From: Candidatus Bathyarchaeota archaeon
GTDB taxonomy: Archaea > Thermoproteota > Bathyarchaeia > Bathyarchaeales > Bathycorpusculaceae
Direction of reading: 5' to 3'
Length of the DNA: 64,000 nt
NCBI GenBank assembly: GCA_003164295.1
Contig: PLTA01000039.1
Location: forward strand, 245,535-309,534
Positions 16,627 through 26,722 of this stretch are shown here, piece after piece. Position 1 is the stretch's first letter. Each line of letters opens with the position of its first letter. The notes beneath the pieces are model-generated. The model was not told the origin of the DNA. It ran no database searches and worked only from the letters and a program-made list of their open reading frames with translations. The position numbers were made by a program, and so were the translations under genes.

Positions 16627-18759
16627 TCAACTTTTCATGTCTTCGTTTTTTTCGGTGACATTTTTTGGTTGGTAAACGCACCATGGATCTTCTGTTAGAT
16701 AATCATTTTTTTGCTCTGCGGGTTCATGTAGGTCTCCGCAGTAGTCTATGAAGTCATTTGAGAGACCGTAGGCGCGGGCTCGGCAACCACCACATAAAGA
16801 GCGATATTCACAGACGCCGCATTTGCCTTTCAATGAATTTGGCTCTCTTAGGTCTTCGAAAACTTTGGAGTTAAACCATATTTCCTTGAAGCTTTTTTCG
16901 CGAATATTTCCCAATTTAATTGGTAGATACGGACAAGGTGTTACATCTCCATTGGGGTAAATGCGGCAGTAATATAATCCTGCGATGCAACCGCGAATCC
17001 ATTGACGCATATCTAAGCCCATCCCTTTGGCTATTCTCATAAACTGCGGCGCACATGAGGGTCTTACGTTTAGTTTGTGGTTTGCAGTTTTTGCAAATGT
17101 TTTTGTTATCATTTCCTCATATTTTTCTGGCGAAATGTCGGTTAATTTGGTTCCTCGACCTGTTGGAACAAGGAAAAACAAGTGGAAGTTTTCAACGCCA
17201 ATGTTTTCAGCTAATGACATTATGTCATCTATTTGGTTGTAGTTTTGATGGGTTAAAGTTGTGTTAACCTGAACAAGAACATTATTTTTTCTCAAAGACT
17301 TACATGCTTGAACGGCTTTTTCCCATGCTCCAGCTACTCCTCTAAACTCATCATGTTGCGCTGGAATATTTGAATCCAAACTAATGGAAACAGTAGCTAT
17401 ACCTGCTGCCTTGAGTTTTTTTGCTACATTGTCATCGATGAGACTTCCGTTGCTACCTAACCCCATTTTCAAGCCTTTCTTTGAGCCATATGTAATTAAT
17501 TCAAAAATGTCTGGGCGCAAAAGAGGTTCACCGCCGCTCAGTATCAAAAGTGGTGCGCTAACTTGGTAAATTTGATCCATGAGGTTTTTGGCTTCTTTTG
17601 TGGTTAATTCGTTTTCCAGTTTTTTGTCTGTGGCATTGATGTAGCAATGCGAGCACTTCATGTTGCATTCACGCGTTACATTCCATGACATAACTAGGGG
17701 AACAAAGTGTTCAGGGGCTTTTGCTTCTGGTGAATGGGCAAGTTTCAGGTAATATTCACAGTTGTCATGGGTAGCTAATCGTTTAGGCTGCCAAAGTGTA
17801 AATGGGAAAGGAAGAACTGTGTCTAACATTGCTTTGGCGTGTGCAAAACAAAAATGTGTGCAAAAAAGTGAAGATACTTCTGGGGTAACACGGTATTTTT
17901 TCTGAGTGTAATTGTGGCTTCCAAAAATTGGGCAGTTCAAAAACTCCATGTGCCCATCTAACGTGTCGGTTGACATTGTGTAATTAATGAAGTGGTCGCT
18001 TAGCATGATTGATTGAAGTTTTTCTCTTCGCATGCCAACTTTAAGCGTTACATCAAGAGCGATGTTAACTGTTTCTTGACCAAACTTGTCTTGAACGTTT
18101 TGCATTGCTTTTTCAAGTGTTGGCAAGTCGATGTTTTTTGAAAGTTCATCGAGAACTAGTAAACCCTTGATTGTTTCATATTCTTGAATTAAACGCATTC
18201 GAATAATCTGATCTGCCCAATCACGAAACAGTTTTTGTAAAGCTACCGATGCCTCAGCATTCTTGTTAGTTAGTAGTTTTTCAACTGTTTTGTTTCCTTT
18301 GCTTAAGTTTGCGAAAAGGTTGATTTTTTCCTCTGTTCCAAGGTATGGTGTTGATGTTATTTCCTGATAGTTTAAAGTAAAAGGAGTTATTTTATTAACA
18401 AGTTCTTTTGCATCGGATTCGAAGTCGCTGTAAATCCTGCTGAGTTTTTGGGAAACGTCAGGTAAATCAACATTTAACTCGTCAATTAAGACTTTAGTTT
18501 CCGACTCCATTTTTGTTACCATAGCCATATGATACAAAAGCGAGCCAGCCATACCTGGATCAGTTTGTGTGCCACCGTTAACTCCGTTGAAAATTTGAAA
18601 ATACAGACGCTTTGCCAAATCAAAGTCTTTTTTTGCTATAGCGATTAAGGCTTGGTTGAGTTTTTCTTGTCTTGTAAGTAAAAGTTGAGCCCATTTATGG
18701 CATTGTCTAGCGTCGAATTTTGTTAATCCATCCACATCCTTAAGATGTTTAACATCCAT
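16627..18759 (-). CDS. Radical SAM/SPASM protein with a large N-terminal helical domain
   Basis: The radical SAM core carries CNMKCSHC at about residues 365-372 and GGEPLLRPD near 415. A SPASM-type C-terminus binds extra Fe-S clusters (CIAGLYYC..CPY near 590 and CEYRSLCGGC near 660). The first 350 residues are a helical domain I cannot name, with Cys at about 275, 300, 304 and 334. SPASM enzymes usually modify peptides or cofactors, or mature other enzymes. No short precursor peptide gene is obvious beside it. Length 710 aa is about twice the core. Confidence 0.87.
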   Translation of the reverse strand: MDVKHLKDVDGLTKFDARQCHKWAQLLLTRQEKLNQALIAIAKKDFDLAKRLYFQIFNGVNGGTQTDPGMAGSLLYHMAMVTKMESETKVLIDELNVDLPDVSQKLSRIYSDFESDAKELVNKITPFTLNYQEITSTPYLGTEEKINLFANLSKGNKTVEKLLTNKNAEASVALQKLFRDWADQIIRMRLIQEYETIKGLLVLDELSKNIDLPTLEKAMQNVQDKFGQETVNIALDVTLKVGMRREKLQSIMLSDHFINYTMSTDTLDGHMEFLNCPIFGSHNYTQKKYRVTPEVSSLFCTHFCFAHAKAMLDTVLPFPFTLWQPKRLATHDNCEYYLKLAHSPEAKAPEHFVPLVMSWNVTRECNMKCSHCYINATDKKLENELTTKEAKNLMDQIYQVSAPLLILSGGEPLLRPDIFELITYGSKKGLKMGLGSNGSLIDDNVAKKLKAAGIATVSISLDSNIPAQHDEFRGVAGAWEKAVQACKSLRKNNVLVQVNTTLTHQNYNQIDDIMSLAENIGVENFHLFFLVPTGRGTKLTDISPEKYEEMITKTFAKTANHKLNVRPSCAPQFMRIAKGMGLDMRQWIRGCIAGLYYCRIYPNGDVTPCPYLPIKLGNIREKSFKEIWFNSKVFEDLREPNSLKGKCGVCEYRSLCGGCRARAYGLSNDFIDYCGDLHEPAEQKNDYLTEDPWCVYQPKNVTEKNEDMKS

Positions 18760-18875
18760 ATTGAAAGTAATAAAAGTGTAACGGTGTTCACCCTGGTTAA
18801 CAATGGCGCGTCTTCAAAAGCTGTTTGCATGGGATAAACTAATAAAGCTCTAAATGAACATAGCCAGACTAGCAG

Positions 18876-19172
18876 GTGAAATGTTTGAGTTACGATTGGA
18901 TTTACGCTCTTGTAGGTTTTCTAATTATGTTTGGAGTTTTAGGCGGCATTGGCATCGAGAAGCCCCGAGGAATGAGCGTTAAAATGTGGTGTATTGGTTA
19001 CTTGGTAGTAGCGTTAGTTTTCGATGGACTGGTAGTTTTTGGGTTGGTTGGGCAATATGCGCCACTTAACAATTTACTTATAGGGCTCTCTGCGGGTGCA
19101 GCTACGGGTTTAGCTATACATGTTATGCATCACATCAATGAAGAAAATGTTAACCCGACAATTATGGGTTAA
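18876..19172 (+). CDS. Small membrane protein (98 aa), hypothetical
   Basis: Three hydrophobic helices (about residues 8-28, 38-60, 66-85) are followed by a polar tail with HVMHHINEENVN. The start is a GTG. It sits alone upstream of the aconitase operon and diverges from the radical SAM gene. The family is not recognised. Confidence 0.6.
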   Translation: MKCLSYDWIYALVGFLIMFGVLGGIGIEKPRGMSVKMWCIGYLVVALVFDGLVVFGLVGQYAPLNNLLIGLSAGAATGLAIHVMHHINEENVNPTIMG

Positions 19173-19235
19173 ATCCCATTCTATTCAGCAGTCTAAGGCA
19201 TTTTTTTGGTGCTAATATTATTCTTTGTGCTTTGG

Positions 19236-19312
19236 GTTGTTTTTTTGGTTTAAGGTTTAGATTGGTTGCGGGTTGAGGAATTAAACGGAAGTATACGGAA
19301 GGATTTCGAAAG
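19236..19312. repeat. 41-bp box copy A plus 10-bp tandem repeats (ACGGAAG type)
   Basis: Bases 19236-19276 match 26541-26581 at 35 of 41 positions without gaps and in the same orientation. The box is followed by about three 10-bp units around ACGGAAG (19282-19291, 19292-19301, 19302-19311). Copy B has a different 10-bp unit after the same box. The function is unknown; the two copies flank the citrate operon. Confidence 0.65.
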
Positions 19313-19360
19313 TTTTTGCAAAAATACGGAAGAAAAAGGAAAGTTAAGTTGTAGTTAACT

Positions 19361-19513
19361 TCAAGAGCAGAATTTAGGTGTCCCTTTGAGCAAATTATTT
19401 ATTTCTTTGTCTTTCAGGTTGTATTCCTTATTTGGAGCCTTTATTTGTTTGCAGAGTGCGCAACCGTCAGCAAAGCAAAAACATGCAAAAGTAAGCACTA
19501 GAAACAAAGGCAA
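19361..19513 (-). CDS. Possible tiny cysteine-rich protein (50 aa)
   Basis: A short frame with a TTG start encodes a hydrophobic N-terminus, then CFCFADGCALC, a Lys-rich stretch and a C-terminal FCS. The Cys pattern is unlike chance translation of AT-rich DNA and suggests either a real small metal-binding protein or the tail of a lost gene. An in-frame stop lies 8 codons upstream of the TTG. There is no clear ribosome site. Confidence 0.3.
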   Translation of the reverse strand: MPLFLVLTFACFCFADGCALCKQIKAPNKEYNLKDKEINNLLKGTPKFCS

Positions 19514-19682
19514 GTGAACCTTCGCAGACTAAGTCAATTAGGAAAATGTGGTTAACAGAAAAATTTCCAAGAAATAAACCGCTAAAGGTTTAAGTTTATC
19601 TTTTAAGTTTAAAGTATTGAAATATCTGCAATCTGTTTAAGTAAATATTAGAATTCTTATGTCGTCTGATAAATTGACAACC

Positions 19683-19690
19683 TTTATATG
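19683..19690 (+). promoter_or_regulatory. TATA box of the acn-icd-aclBA operon
   Basis: TTTATATG lies 41 bp upstream of the aconitase ATG. It is well placed for a transcript with a short leader, with GGAAG at 19719-19723 as ribosome site. Confidence 0.55.
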
Positions 19691-19730
19691 CAGATTAGAA
19701 AAACAAATCTTTCCATAGGAAGAAACATTT

Positions 19731-21668
19731 ATGGGCAAATCCCTTACACGAAAAATACTAGAAACCCATTTAGTAACCGGTGAATACATACCTGGCAAAG
19801 AAATAGGCATAAAAATTGACCAAACTCTCACCCAAGATGCTACAGGAACAATGGCCTATCTTCAGTTTGAAGCGATGGGTCTAAAACAGGTAAAAACAGA
19901 GCTTTCAGTAAGTTACGTTGACCATAACACTATCCACGTTGGTTTTGAGAATGCCGATGACCACAAATACCTACAAACGGTAGCCGCCAAATACGGAATC
20001 ATTTACTCCAAAGCGGGAAACGGGATTTGCCATCAAGTCCATCTGGAACGGTTTGGCAAGCCAGGGAAAACACTTCTTGGCTCTGACAGTCACACCCCAA
20101 CCGGTGGCGGAATTGGAATGATAGCTATCGGGGCAGGTGGATTGGACGTTGCAGTGGCAATGGGCGGAGGCGAATTCTATCTTAATTGTCCAAAAGTCTA
20201 CAAAATAAATCTGAAAGGCAGCCTCAAGTCTTGGGTTACCGCCAAAGATCTTGTTCTAAAGATGCTAGAGATGTTCACGGTAAAAGGCAACGTAGACGTA
20301 GTGATGGAGTATTCTGGACCCGGAGTAAAAAGCCTCACTGTTCCAGAAAGGGCTACAATCACAAACATGGGCGCCGAAATGGGTGTTACAACATCCATAT
20401 TCCCCTCGGATGAGGAGACAAAAGAGTTCCTTAAGGCACAGGGTAGGGAAGCTGATTGGGTCGAACTGAAAGCTGACGATAATGCAGAATATGATAAAGT
20501 CGTAGACCTTGATCTTGACGCGTTAGAACCACTTGCAGCAGCGCCGCATAGCCCAGGTAACGTGGTTCGAGTAGCTGATATGAAAGATATGAAGGTGGAC
20601 CAAGTTATGCTTGGCTCCTGCACTAACTCTTCCTACAAAGAAATCGCAACTGTAGCTAAAATAATGAAGGGCAAAAAAGTGCATCCTGATGTGTCATTCG
20701 GAGTTGCACCAGGCTCAAGACAAGTGTTGCAGATGGCAACGAGGGATGGTTATTTAGGGGATCTTCTAGATTCTGGCGCTAGATTATTGGAGGCTACATG
20801 CGGTTTCTGCATTGGCAATAGCCAGAGTCCCAAATCGACTGGTGTCTCTCTTAGAACTAGTAATAGAAACTTTGAAGGAAGAAGCGGCACTGCAGACGCA
20901 CAAGTTTACCTTGTAAGCCCAGAAGTTGCAGCTGTGTCAGCAATCACAGGAAAGCTCACTGACCCCAGAAATGCTGGCATCGAATACCCAAATGTTAGTA
21001 TGCCAACAAAATTCCTCATCGATGACTCCATGTTTATCTTTCCAAAGGACGCAGATAAAAACATTGAAATTGTTAGAGGCCCGAACATCGGGACGCCGCC
21101 AGTTAATGACAAATTGTCCGAGCAAATTGCGGGAATAGTCGGCATAAAAGTCGGCGATAAAATCACAACAGACCATATAATGCCCGCCGGAGCCAGACTA
21201 AAATACCGCTCAAACGTGCCAGAGTACTCAAAATATGTTTTCGAACCGATCGACAAAGCATTTCCAACAAGAGCATTGGAAGCAAAAAAGAAAGGATTAG
21301 CCACGGTCATCGTTGCCGGTGAATCGTACGGTCAAGGAAGCTCCAGAGAACATGCCGCACTATGCCCAATGTATCTTGGTGTTAAAGCAATCGTAGCAAA
21401 ATCGGTTGAGCGAATTCATGCAGCCAATCTTGTGAACTTTGGAATAATCTCACTATCTTTCAAAAACATAGCTGACTATGACAAAATAGATCAAGGTGAC
21501 GAGATTGAGATACCAGACATTAAAAAGAAACTAAAGAATAACGAACCAGTTACATTGATAAACAAAACACAGAATCTCAAAATTGAGCTTACATACAACC
21601 TTTCTCAAAGACAGAAAGACATTCTTTATGCAGGTGGCTTGCTACCCTACACCGTCAAGCAAAACTAA
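19731..21668 (+). CDS. acn: Aconitate hydratase (single-chain, 645 aa)
   Basis: It interconverts citrate and isocitrate through an Fe-S cluster. Visible motifs: [11 protein letters not shown] near residue 108, the first cluster Cys in LGSCTNSS near 300, the other two in TCGFCIGNS near 360, and the swivelling domain motif [15 protein letters not shown] near 530. It is the shorter archaeal/bacterial type rather than the 900-residue AcnA. It is the first gene of an operon, with icd 13 bp downstream and ATP-citrate lyase after that. Confidence 0.95.
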   Translation: MGKSLTRKILETHLVTGEYIPGKEIGIKIDQTLTQDATGTMAYLQFEAMGLKQVKTELSVSYVDHNTIHVGFENADDHKYLQTVAAKYGIIYSKAGNGICHQVHLERFGKPGKTLLGSDSHTPTGGGIGMIAIGAGGLDVAVAMGGGEFYLNCPKVYKINLKGSLKSWVTAKDLVLKMLEMFTVKGNVDVVMEYSGPGVKSLTVPERATITNMGAEMGVTTSIFPSDEETKEFLKAQGREADWVELKADDNAEYDKVVDLDLDALEPLAAAPHSPGNVVRVADMKDMKVDQVMLGSCTNSSYKEIATVAKIMKGKKVHPDVSFGVAPGSRQVLQMATRDGYLGDLLDSGARLLEATCGFCIGNSQSPKSTGVSLRTSNRNFEGRSGTADAQVYLVSPEVAAVSAITGKLTDPRNAGIEYPNVSMPTKFLIDDSMFIFPKDADKNIEIVRGPNIGTPPVNDKLSEQIAGIVGIKVGDKITTDHIMPAGARLKYRSNVPEYSKYVFEPIDKAFPTRALEAKKKGLATVIVAGESYGQGSSREHAALCPMYLGVKAIVAKSVERIHAANLVNFGIISLSFKNIADYDKIDQGDEIEIPDIKKKLKNNEPVTLINKTQNLKIELTYNLSQRQKDILYAGGLLPYTVKQN

Positions 21669-21681
21669 CCGAGGAATTATT

Positions 21682-22899
21682 ATGAAAAAAATAGTTGTTA
21701 AGACACCAATCGTTGAAATGGACGGCGACGAAATGACTCGGGTAATGTGGCATATGGTAAAAGACCAGTTGCTTTTGCCTTATCTCGACATGAAACTTGA
21801 ATATTACGATCTCCAACTAAAACAAAGAGATGAAACTGACGATAAAATTACTCTGGAAGCTGCAGAAGCCATAAAGAAATACGGTGTTGGGGTAAAATGT
21901 GCCACAATCACCCCTAACAAAGATCGTGTTAAAGAATACAATCTCAAGAAAGAGTGGAGTAGTCCCAATGGAACCATCAGAGCAGCGTTGGATGGGACAG
22001 TTTTTAGGGCTCCGATTCTGGTTAAAAACGTTCTTCCCGCCGTAAGGTCTTGGAAAAAACCCATCCACATTGGACGACACGCCTATGGGGACGTGTACAA
22101 AAACTGTGAGTATCGAGTTCCAGAAGCTGGAAAAGCCGAATTATTGTTCACTAACATTGCAGGCAGAGAACTATGGCGTGGCACAATTCAAGATTTCAAA
22201 GGACCGGGCGTCATTCAAGGTATTCACAATACCGACAAGTCAATTGAGAGTTTCGCGAAAGCTTGCTTCAACTATGCTTATGACCAGAAAGTTCATCTCT
22301 GGTTTGGCGCCAAGGACACGATTTCTAAAACGTATGATGCCCAATTCAAAAAGATCTTTGAGGAAGAGTACACGAAGAACTGGGAAAACAAATTCAAAGA
22401 AGCTGGGCTTGATTACTTCTTCACTCTTATTGATGATGCCGTTGCCCGAATAATGAAGACTGAGGGAGGTTTGCTTTGGGCTTGCAAAAACTACGATGGC
22501 GACGTAATGAGTGACATGTTGGGTTCAGCTTATGGCAGCTTGGCCATGATGACCTCTGTTCTTGTCAGTCCACAAGGATATTATGAATTTGAAGCTTCAC
22601 ACGGTACCGTTCAAAAACACTACTACAAGTACCTCAAAGGTGAAAAGACCTCAAGCAACTCGATGGCTCTGATATTCGCTTGGTCTGGTTGTCTTAAAAA
22701 GAGAGGTGAGATAGACAAGACATCTGAAGTGGTGGATTTCGCAACGAAGCTTGAAGAGGCTGCTCTTGAAACTGTTGAAAACGGTGTAATGACAGGTGAC
22801 TTGATGGTTGTGGCTAATCCCAACCCGAATAATACAAAGGTTGGTACTGAAGAGTTTATTGCCGAAGTAGCAAAGAGACTCAAGAAAAAACTCGATTAG
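21682..22899 (+). CDS. icd: NADP-dependent isocitrate dehydrogenase, eukaryotic (IDH1/2-like) subfamily
   Basis: The start is ATG 21682, preceded by GAGG (21671-21674); a longer frame exists but overlaps acn. The product has 405 residues. [37 protein letters not shown] and [11 protein letters not shown] are hallmarks of the eukaryotic-type homodimeric NADP-IDH. TAHGT-like nucleotide binding is seen as [11 protein letters not shown]. The enzyme can run oxidatively or, with CO2 and NADPH, carboxylate 2-oxoglutarate. Its place between acn and acl suggests the reductive direction or citrate turnover. Confidence 0.95.
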   Translation: MKKIVVKTPIVEMDGDEMTRVMWHMVKDQLLLPYLDMKLEYYDLQLKQRDETDDKITLEAAEAIKKYGVGVKCATITPNKDRVKEYNLKKEWSSPNGTIRAALDGTVFRAPILVKNVLPAVRSWKKPIHIGRHAYGDVYKNCEYRVPEAGKAELLFTNIAGRELWRGTIQDFKGPGVIQGIHNTDKSIESFAKACFNYAYDQKVHLWFGAKDTISKTYDAQFKKIFEEEYTKNWENKFKEAGLDYFFTLIDDAVARIMKTEGGLLWACKNYDGDVMSDMLGSAYGSLAMMTSVLVSPQGYYEFEASHGTVQKHYYKYLKGEKTSSNSMALIFAWSGCLKKRGEIDKTSEVVDFATKLEEAALETVENGVMTGDLMVVANPNPNNTKVGTEEFIAEVAKRLKKKLD

Positions 22900-22911
22900 A
22901 GTAGATACAAA

Positions 22912-24225
22912 ATGGCGCATAAAGCGATTAGAGAAGCTGACGGCACGCGAATGCTCGCTCGTCTCTTACCCGAGTACTCGCACGGAAAATACTCGATTTC
23001 CGACAAAATAGTAACAGTGTCCCCTGGAACTGATATGGCTCAGTTACCCAAACAATATCCATGGCTTACAACCGAGAAATTAGTTGTTAAACCCGACCAA
23101 CTCATTAAACGCAGAGGAAAAAACAAGTTAGTTCTTGTCGGTGCAAACTACGATCAAGCCAAAGCGTGGATACAGGAAAAATCCAAGACACCGATAACCA
23201 TCTACGGCAAGTTTGATTCCAATGGAAAACCACTAGACAAAGGAACAGTGGGGCAACTAACACACTTTATAATCAAGCCGTTCGTGCCCTACAGGGATTC
23301 AGATGAATACTACGTTGCAGTAATGTCGACCAAAGAGGGCGATACAATACTGTTCTATCATGAAGGAGGGGTAAATGTCGGAGATGTTGACAGCAAAGCT
23401 TCCCGTTTGGAAGTGCCCATCGGAACCTTCCCAAGTGCGGATGAAATTAAGAAGAAACTTCTCATGAAGGTACCAGCTGATCGTAAAGCAATCCTTGCGG
23501 GCTTTATGGAATCCTTGTTCAAATTTTATGCAGACCTCAACTTCACTTATTTAGAAATAAACCCGATTGTGGTGACGAATGACTCCATTGTTCCTGTTGA
23601 TCTTGCAGCTAAACTCGATAGCACAGCAGAGTTTGAAAGCGGTGCAAAGTGGGGCAACGTAGAGTTCCCAGCACCGTTTGGTCGAATTCTTACTAAAGAA
23701 GAAGCTTACATTGAAGATTTGGATTCTAAGACTGGAGCATCTCTCAAGTTAACTGTTCTTAATCTTGAAGGAAGAGTATGGACGATGGTTGCAGGCGGCG
23801 GTGCATCGGTTATTTTTGCAGATACTATTACTGACCTTGGTTTTATGCATGAACTAGCGAATTACGGGGAATATTCAGGTGATCCAAGCGAGGAATTTAC
23901 GTACTGTTATGCGAAAACAATACTTGACGTCATGACACAAAAGCCACATCCAAAGGGAAAGTTTTTGCTAATCGGCGGCGGCATCGCAAATTTCACAGAT
24001 GTCGCAAGTACCTTTAAAGGAATTATTAAGGCACTTAAAGAATATCAGAAAAATCTTCAGGAAAATAAAGTCAAGATTTACGTTCGAAGAGGTGGTCCCA
24101 ACTATAAGGAAGGTCTGTTTCAAATGCGAGAACTCGGTGAGAAATTAGGAGTGCCGGTTGAAGTGTACGGACCTGAAACTCACATGACTAAAATAGTTTC
24201 GATTGCTTTGAAGGACGAAAAATAG
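22912..24225 (+). CDS. aclB: ATP-citrate lyase, ATP-grasp subunit (AclB)
   Basis: It corresponds to the N-terminal part of eukaryotic ACLY. Landmarks are [13 protein letters not shown] near residue 60, [19 protein letters not shown] near 150, LEINPIVVT near 220 and [15 protein letters not shown] near 290. With AclA it forms the enzyme that splits citrate with ATP and CoA into acetyl-CoA, oxaloacetate and ADP. The ATG at 22912 is 12 bp after icd, and the aclA ATG begins one base after its stop, so coupling is tight. Confidence 0.95.
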   Translation: MAHKAIREADGTRMLARLLPEYSHGKYSISDKIVTVSPGTDMAQLPKQYPWLTTEKLVVKPDQLIKRRGKNKLVLVGANYDQAKAWIQEKSKTPITIYGKFDSNGKPLDKGTVGQLTHFIIKPFVPYRDSDEYYVAVMSTKEGDTILFYHEGGVNVGDVDSKASRLEVPIGTFPSADEIKKKLLMKVPADRKAILAGFMESLFKFYADLNFTYLEINPIVVTNDSIVPVDLAAKLDSTAEFESGAKWGNVEFPAPFGRILTKEEAYIEDLDSKTGASLKLTVLNLEGRVWTMVAGGGASVIFADTITDLGFMHELANYGEYSGDPSEEFTYCYAKTILDVMTQKPHPKGKFLLIGGGIANFTDVASTFKGIIKALKEYQKNLQENKVKIYVRRGGPNYKEGLFQMRELGEKLGVPVEVYGPETHMTKIVSIALKDEK

Positions 24226-24226
24226 T

Positions 24227-26077
24227 ATGGCAAAACAAATACCCAGCAAAATTTCTAACTGCGAGTTATTCAATAAAAAGACTCAAGCATTTATTTATAA
24301 TAATCAGACCGCAGCAACTCAAAGAATGCTGGATTTTGACTATGTAGCAGGTCGAGAAACCCCATCAGTTGCAGCAATAATCAATCCTACAGGATCCGAC
24401 AGTTTCTCAAAATTTTTCTTCGGTAAGAAAGAAATCTTAATACCTATGTACAAAACCTTCGCAAAAGCAACTGAGAAACATCCAAATGTTGATGTTGTAA
24501 TAAATTTTGCATCATTCAGATCGGCGGCATCTTCAACTGAGGAAGCGCTTTCATTACCGCAGATTCGAACTGTTGTAGTTATAGCGGAGGGAGTGCCTGA
24601 GCGGCGAATGAAAATGGTAGCTGCTAAAGCAAAAGCTCTGGGAAAAATCATTATTGGACCCGCTACTGTAGGTGGTATAAAGGCTGGAGCTTTCAAAATA
24701 GGTAACGCAGGAGGAACAATCGAAAACATAGTTGACTCCAAGCTTCATAGACCGGGTTCTGTGGGATTTGTATCTAAATCTGGTGGTCTCAGTAACGAGG
24801 CATATAATATTATTGCAAGAAATACAGACGGTTTGTACGAAGGCATAGCTATTGGGGGAGACACCTATCCTGCTTCCACCCTTCTCGATCATCTGCTTAG
24901 ATTTGAGTGTATTCCAGAAATCAAAATGTTGGTATGCCTAGGGGAAGTAGGCGGTACCGCTGAATATGAAATTGCAGAAGCTATTAAAAACAAAAAGATT
25001 ACCAAGCCATTGGTGATTTGGGTCACGGGAACATGTTCAAAAGCATTTAAAACTGAAGTCCAGTTTGGACATGCCGGAGCGAAAGCAAGCTGCGATGTAG
25101 AAACTGCTGATGCAAAAAATAATGCGTTAAGAAACGCTGGGGCTATAGTTCCAACTTCATATGATGATTATGACCAGAAAATAAGGGAAACTTATGAGCG
25201 TCTGGTTTGCCAAGCCATTATCAAGCCAAAACCGGAACCGCCAGTGCCCAAGATCCCGATGGATTATGCGAAGGCACTTAAAGAAGGGCTAATTAGGAAA
25301 CCTGCTAATTTCATTTGTACGATTTCAGATGACCGAGGAGAAGAATTACTCTATGGCAAGATGCCGATTTCTGAAGTTATCAAGAAAGACATAGGAATCG
25401 GTGGAGTACTAAGCATTCTTTGGTTTAAACGGCAATTTCCACCGTATGCAACTAAGTTCATAGAGATGTCGATTATGATCACGGCTGATCATGGACCGGC
25501 AGTCTCTGCTGCTCATAACACTATAGTTGCCGCTCGAGCAGGCAAAGATCTGATTTCTTCAGTTGCAAGCGGTATGTTAACTATTGGTCCAAGATTTGGT
25601 GGCGCCATTGACGGTGCTGCTCAAATGTTCTCTTATGCGTTCGACAAAGGATTAACTCCGGAGCAATTTGTCGAGGAAATGAAAAAGAAAGGAGAAACCA
25701 TTCAGGGAATCGGCCACCTGATAAAGAGTGTAAACAATCCTGACATGCGAGTAACCATAATGAAAGAATACGCTAAAAAACACTTCAAAGCTACTCCGCT
25801 TCTGAATTACGCTCTTGAGGTTGAAAAAGTCACAACAGCCAAAAAAGATAATCTCATCCTTAATGTGGATGGATGTATCGGAATCTGTTTTGTTGATATG
25901 TTAAGAAGTGAAATGACAAAACAGGAAGCTGATGACTATATTCAAATGGGTGCTCTTAACGGCATATTCGTTCTGGGCAGAACAATCGGCATGACTGGTC
26001 ACTTTCTGGATCAGAAACGGCTTAAGCAAGGTCTCTATAGGCATCCATGGGATGACATAACATACATGACTGAATAG
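24227..26077 (+). CDS. aclA: ATP-citrate lyase, citryl-CoA synthetase/lyase subunit (AclA)
   Basis: The first 300 residues are a succinyl-CoA-synthetase-alpha-like domain. It includes the phosphohistidine motif [20 protein letters not shown] near 280. The last 270 are a citrate-synthase-like lyase domain with [13 protein letters not shown] near 420 and [15 protein letters not shown] near 490. At 616 aa it matches the two-subunit type of green sulfur bacteria. It ends the operon; acn, icd, aclB and aclA together carry 2-oxoglutarate to acetyl-CoA and oxaloacetate if run reductively. Confidence 0.96.
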   Translation: MAKQIPSKISNCELFNKKTQAFIYNNQTAATQRMLDFDYVAGRETPSVAAIINPTGSDSFSKFFFGKKEILIPMYKTFAKATEKHPNVDVVINFASFRSAASSTEEALSLPQIRTVVVIAEGVPERRMKMVAAKAKALGKIIIGPATVGGIKAGAFKIGNAGGTIENIVDSKLHRPGSVGFVSKSGGLSNEAYNIIARNTDGLYEGIAIGGDTYPASTLLDHLLRFECIPEIKMLVCLGEVGGTAEYEIAEAIKNKKITKPLVIWVTGTCSKAFKTEVQFGHAGAKASCDVETADAKNNALRNAGAIVPTSYDDYDQKIRETYERLVCQAIIKPKPEPPVPKIPMDYAKALKEGLIRKPANFICTISDDRGEELLYGKMPISEVIKKDIGIGGVLSILWFKRQFPPYATKFIEMSIMITADHGPAVSAAHNTIVAARAGKDLISSVASGMLTIGPRFGGAIDGAAQMFSYAFDKGLTPEQFVEEMKKKGETIQGIGHLIKSVNNPDMRVTIMKEYAKKHFKATPLLNYALEVEKVTTAKKDNLILNVDGCIGICFVDMLRSEMTKQEADDYIQMGALNGIFVLGRTIGMTGHFLDQKRLKQGLYRHPWDDITYMTE

Positions 26078-26142
26078 TCAAACGACTAAGAAACTTTGCA
26101 GCACAGCTTTTTCTACTTTGTTTTAGTTTAAATCATAATTTT

Positions 26143-26376
26143 CTATATAGCTGAACATTTAACCCATAATCTGAGCCACTCTAAATACTCGTCTCCGTCG
26201 AGCCACTCAATATAAGGTTTTTCCGCATTATTTAATGGCTCAAAACGTACAAAGTGGCGTCCATTAGATGTGCTAAACAAAATAGCTTTGAAATCACCAA
26301 AGTCACTGATGCCTTCAGCAATCTTTTCCATTTTGCTAAATCCACTCATCAATAAAATATTCTCAGGATTAGACAT
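26143..26376 (-). CDS. Small conserved-looking hypothetical protein (77 aa)
   Basis: It is a compact mixed alpha/beta sequence (FKAILFSTSNGRHFVRFEPL, then EWLDGDEYLEWLRLWV). Amino-acid use looks like a real protein, with no low-complexity bias. It converges with aclA and lies inside the segment bounded by the two 41-bp boxes. No family is recognised. Confidence 0.6.
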   Translation of the reverse strand: MSNPENILLMSGFSKMEKIAEGISDFGDFKAILFSTSNGRHFVRFEPLNNAEKPYIEWLDGDEYLEWLRLWVKCSAI

Positions 26377-26540
26377 ATAAAATTAACCTAAAATCACCTA
26401 AGAAAAGCAGTTTTCATATTGTTTTTTGGATGTTTGGTTGATGCTTTTGTATACAGATTCTGTTTTTTGTATTTTCTTTTTTTTTTATCCTTTTGTGCTT
26501 TATTGAAGGATTTGTGCTATTTTTGCTCAAACTTTTTCAA

Positions 26541-26639
26541 GTTGCTTTTTTGTTTTAAGGATTAATTTGGTTGCAGGTTGATACATTTTTTGACATAATT
26601 TGACACAAATTGATACGATTTGACATAATTTGACAATTA
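26541..26639. repeat. 41-bp box copy B plus five TTGACATAAT-type 10-bp tandem repeats
   Basis: The 41-bp box (26541-26581) is followed by five exact-length 10-bp units at 26590-26639: TTGACATAAT, TTGACACAAA, TTGATACGAT, TTGACATAAT, TTGACAATTA. The 10-bp period puts every TTGA on the same face of the helix. The same box with different units is at 19236-19312. Spacer-separated structure is absent, so this is not CRISPR. Confidence 0.7.
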
Positions 26640-26722
26640 GAAAATCTAACGTGACGCTTAGACAAATCCTCAAAAAACCCAGGATGCCTACAAAACTTTT
26701 ACTGGTAAATCTATGTTGGTGG

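Larger units (their letters stand above)
19173..19730. other. 558-bp region upstream of the aconitase operon
   Basis: It contains, in order: a 41-bp box repeated at 26541 (19236-19276), short 10-bp repeats (19282-19312), a possible tiny cysteine-rich ORF on the minus strand (19361-19513), and a TATA box for aconitase (19683-19690). These are listed separately. The rest shows nothing I can name. Confidence 0.55.

Noticed and set aside
20198..20623. 141-codon minus-strand ORF inside aconitase
   Set aside because: It is Ser/Thr-rich antisense translation of a conserved enzyme and matches nothing expected; the aconitase frame explains the sequence.
20906..21310. 134-codon minus-strand ORF inside aconitase
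   Set aside because: Antisense shadow of the conserved swivel domain of aconitase.
26590..26639. CRISPR array
   Set aside because: The 10-bp units are contiguous with no spacers, too short for CRISPR repeats, and no cas genes are in the window.
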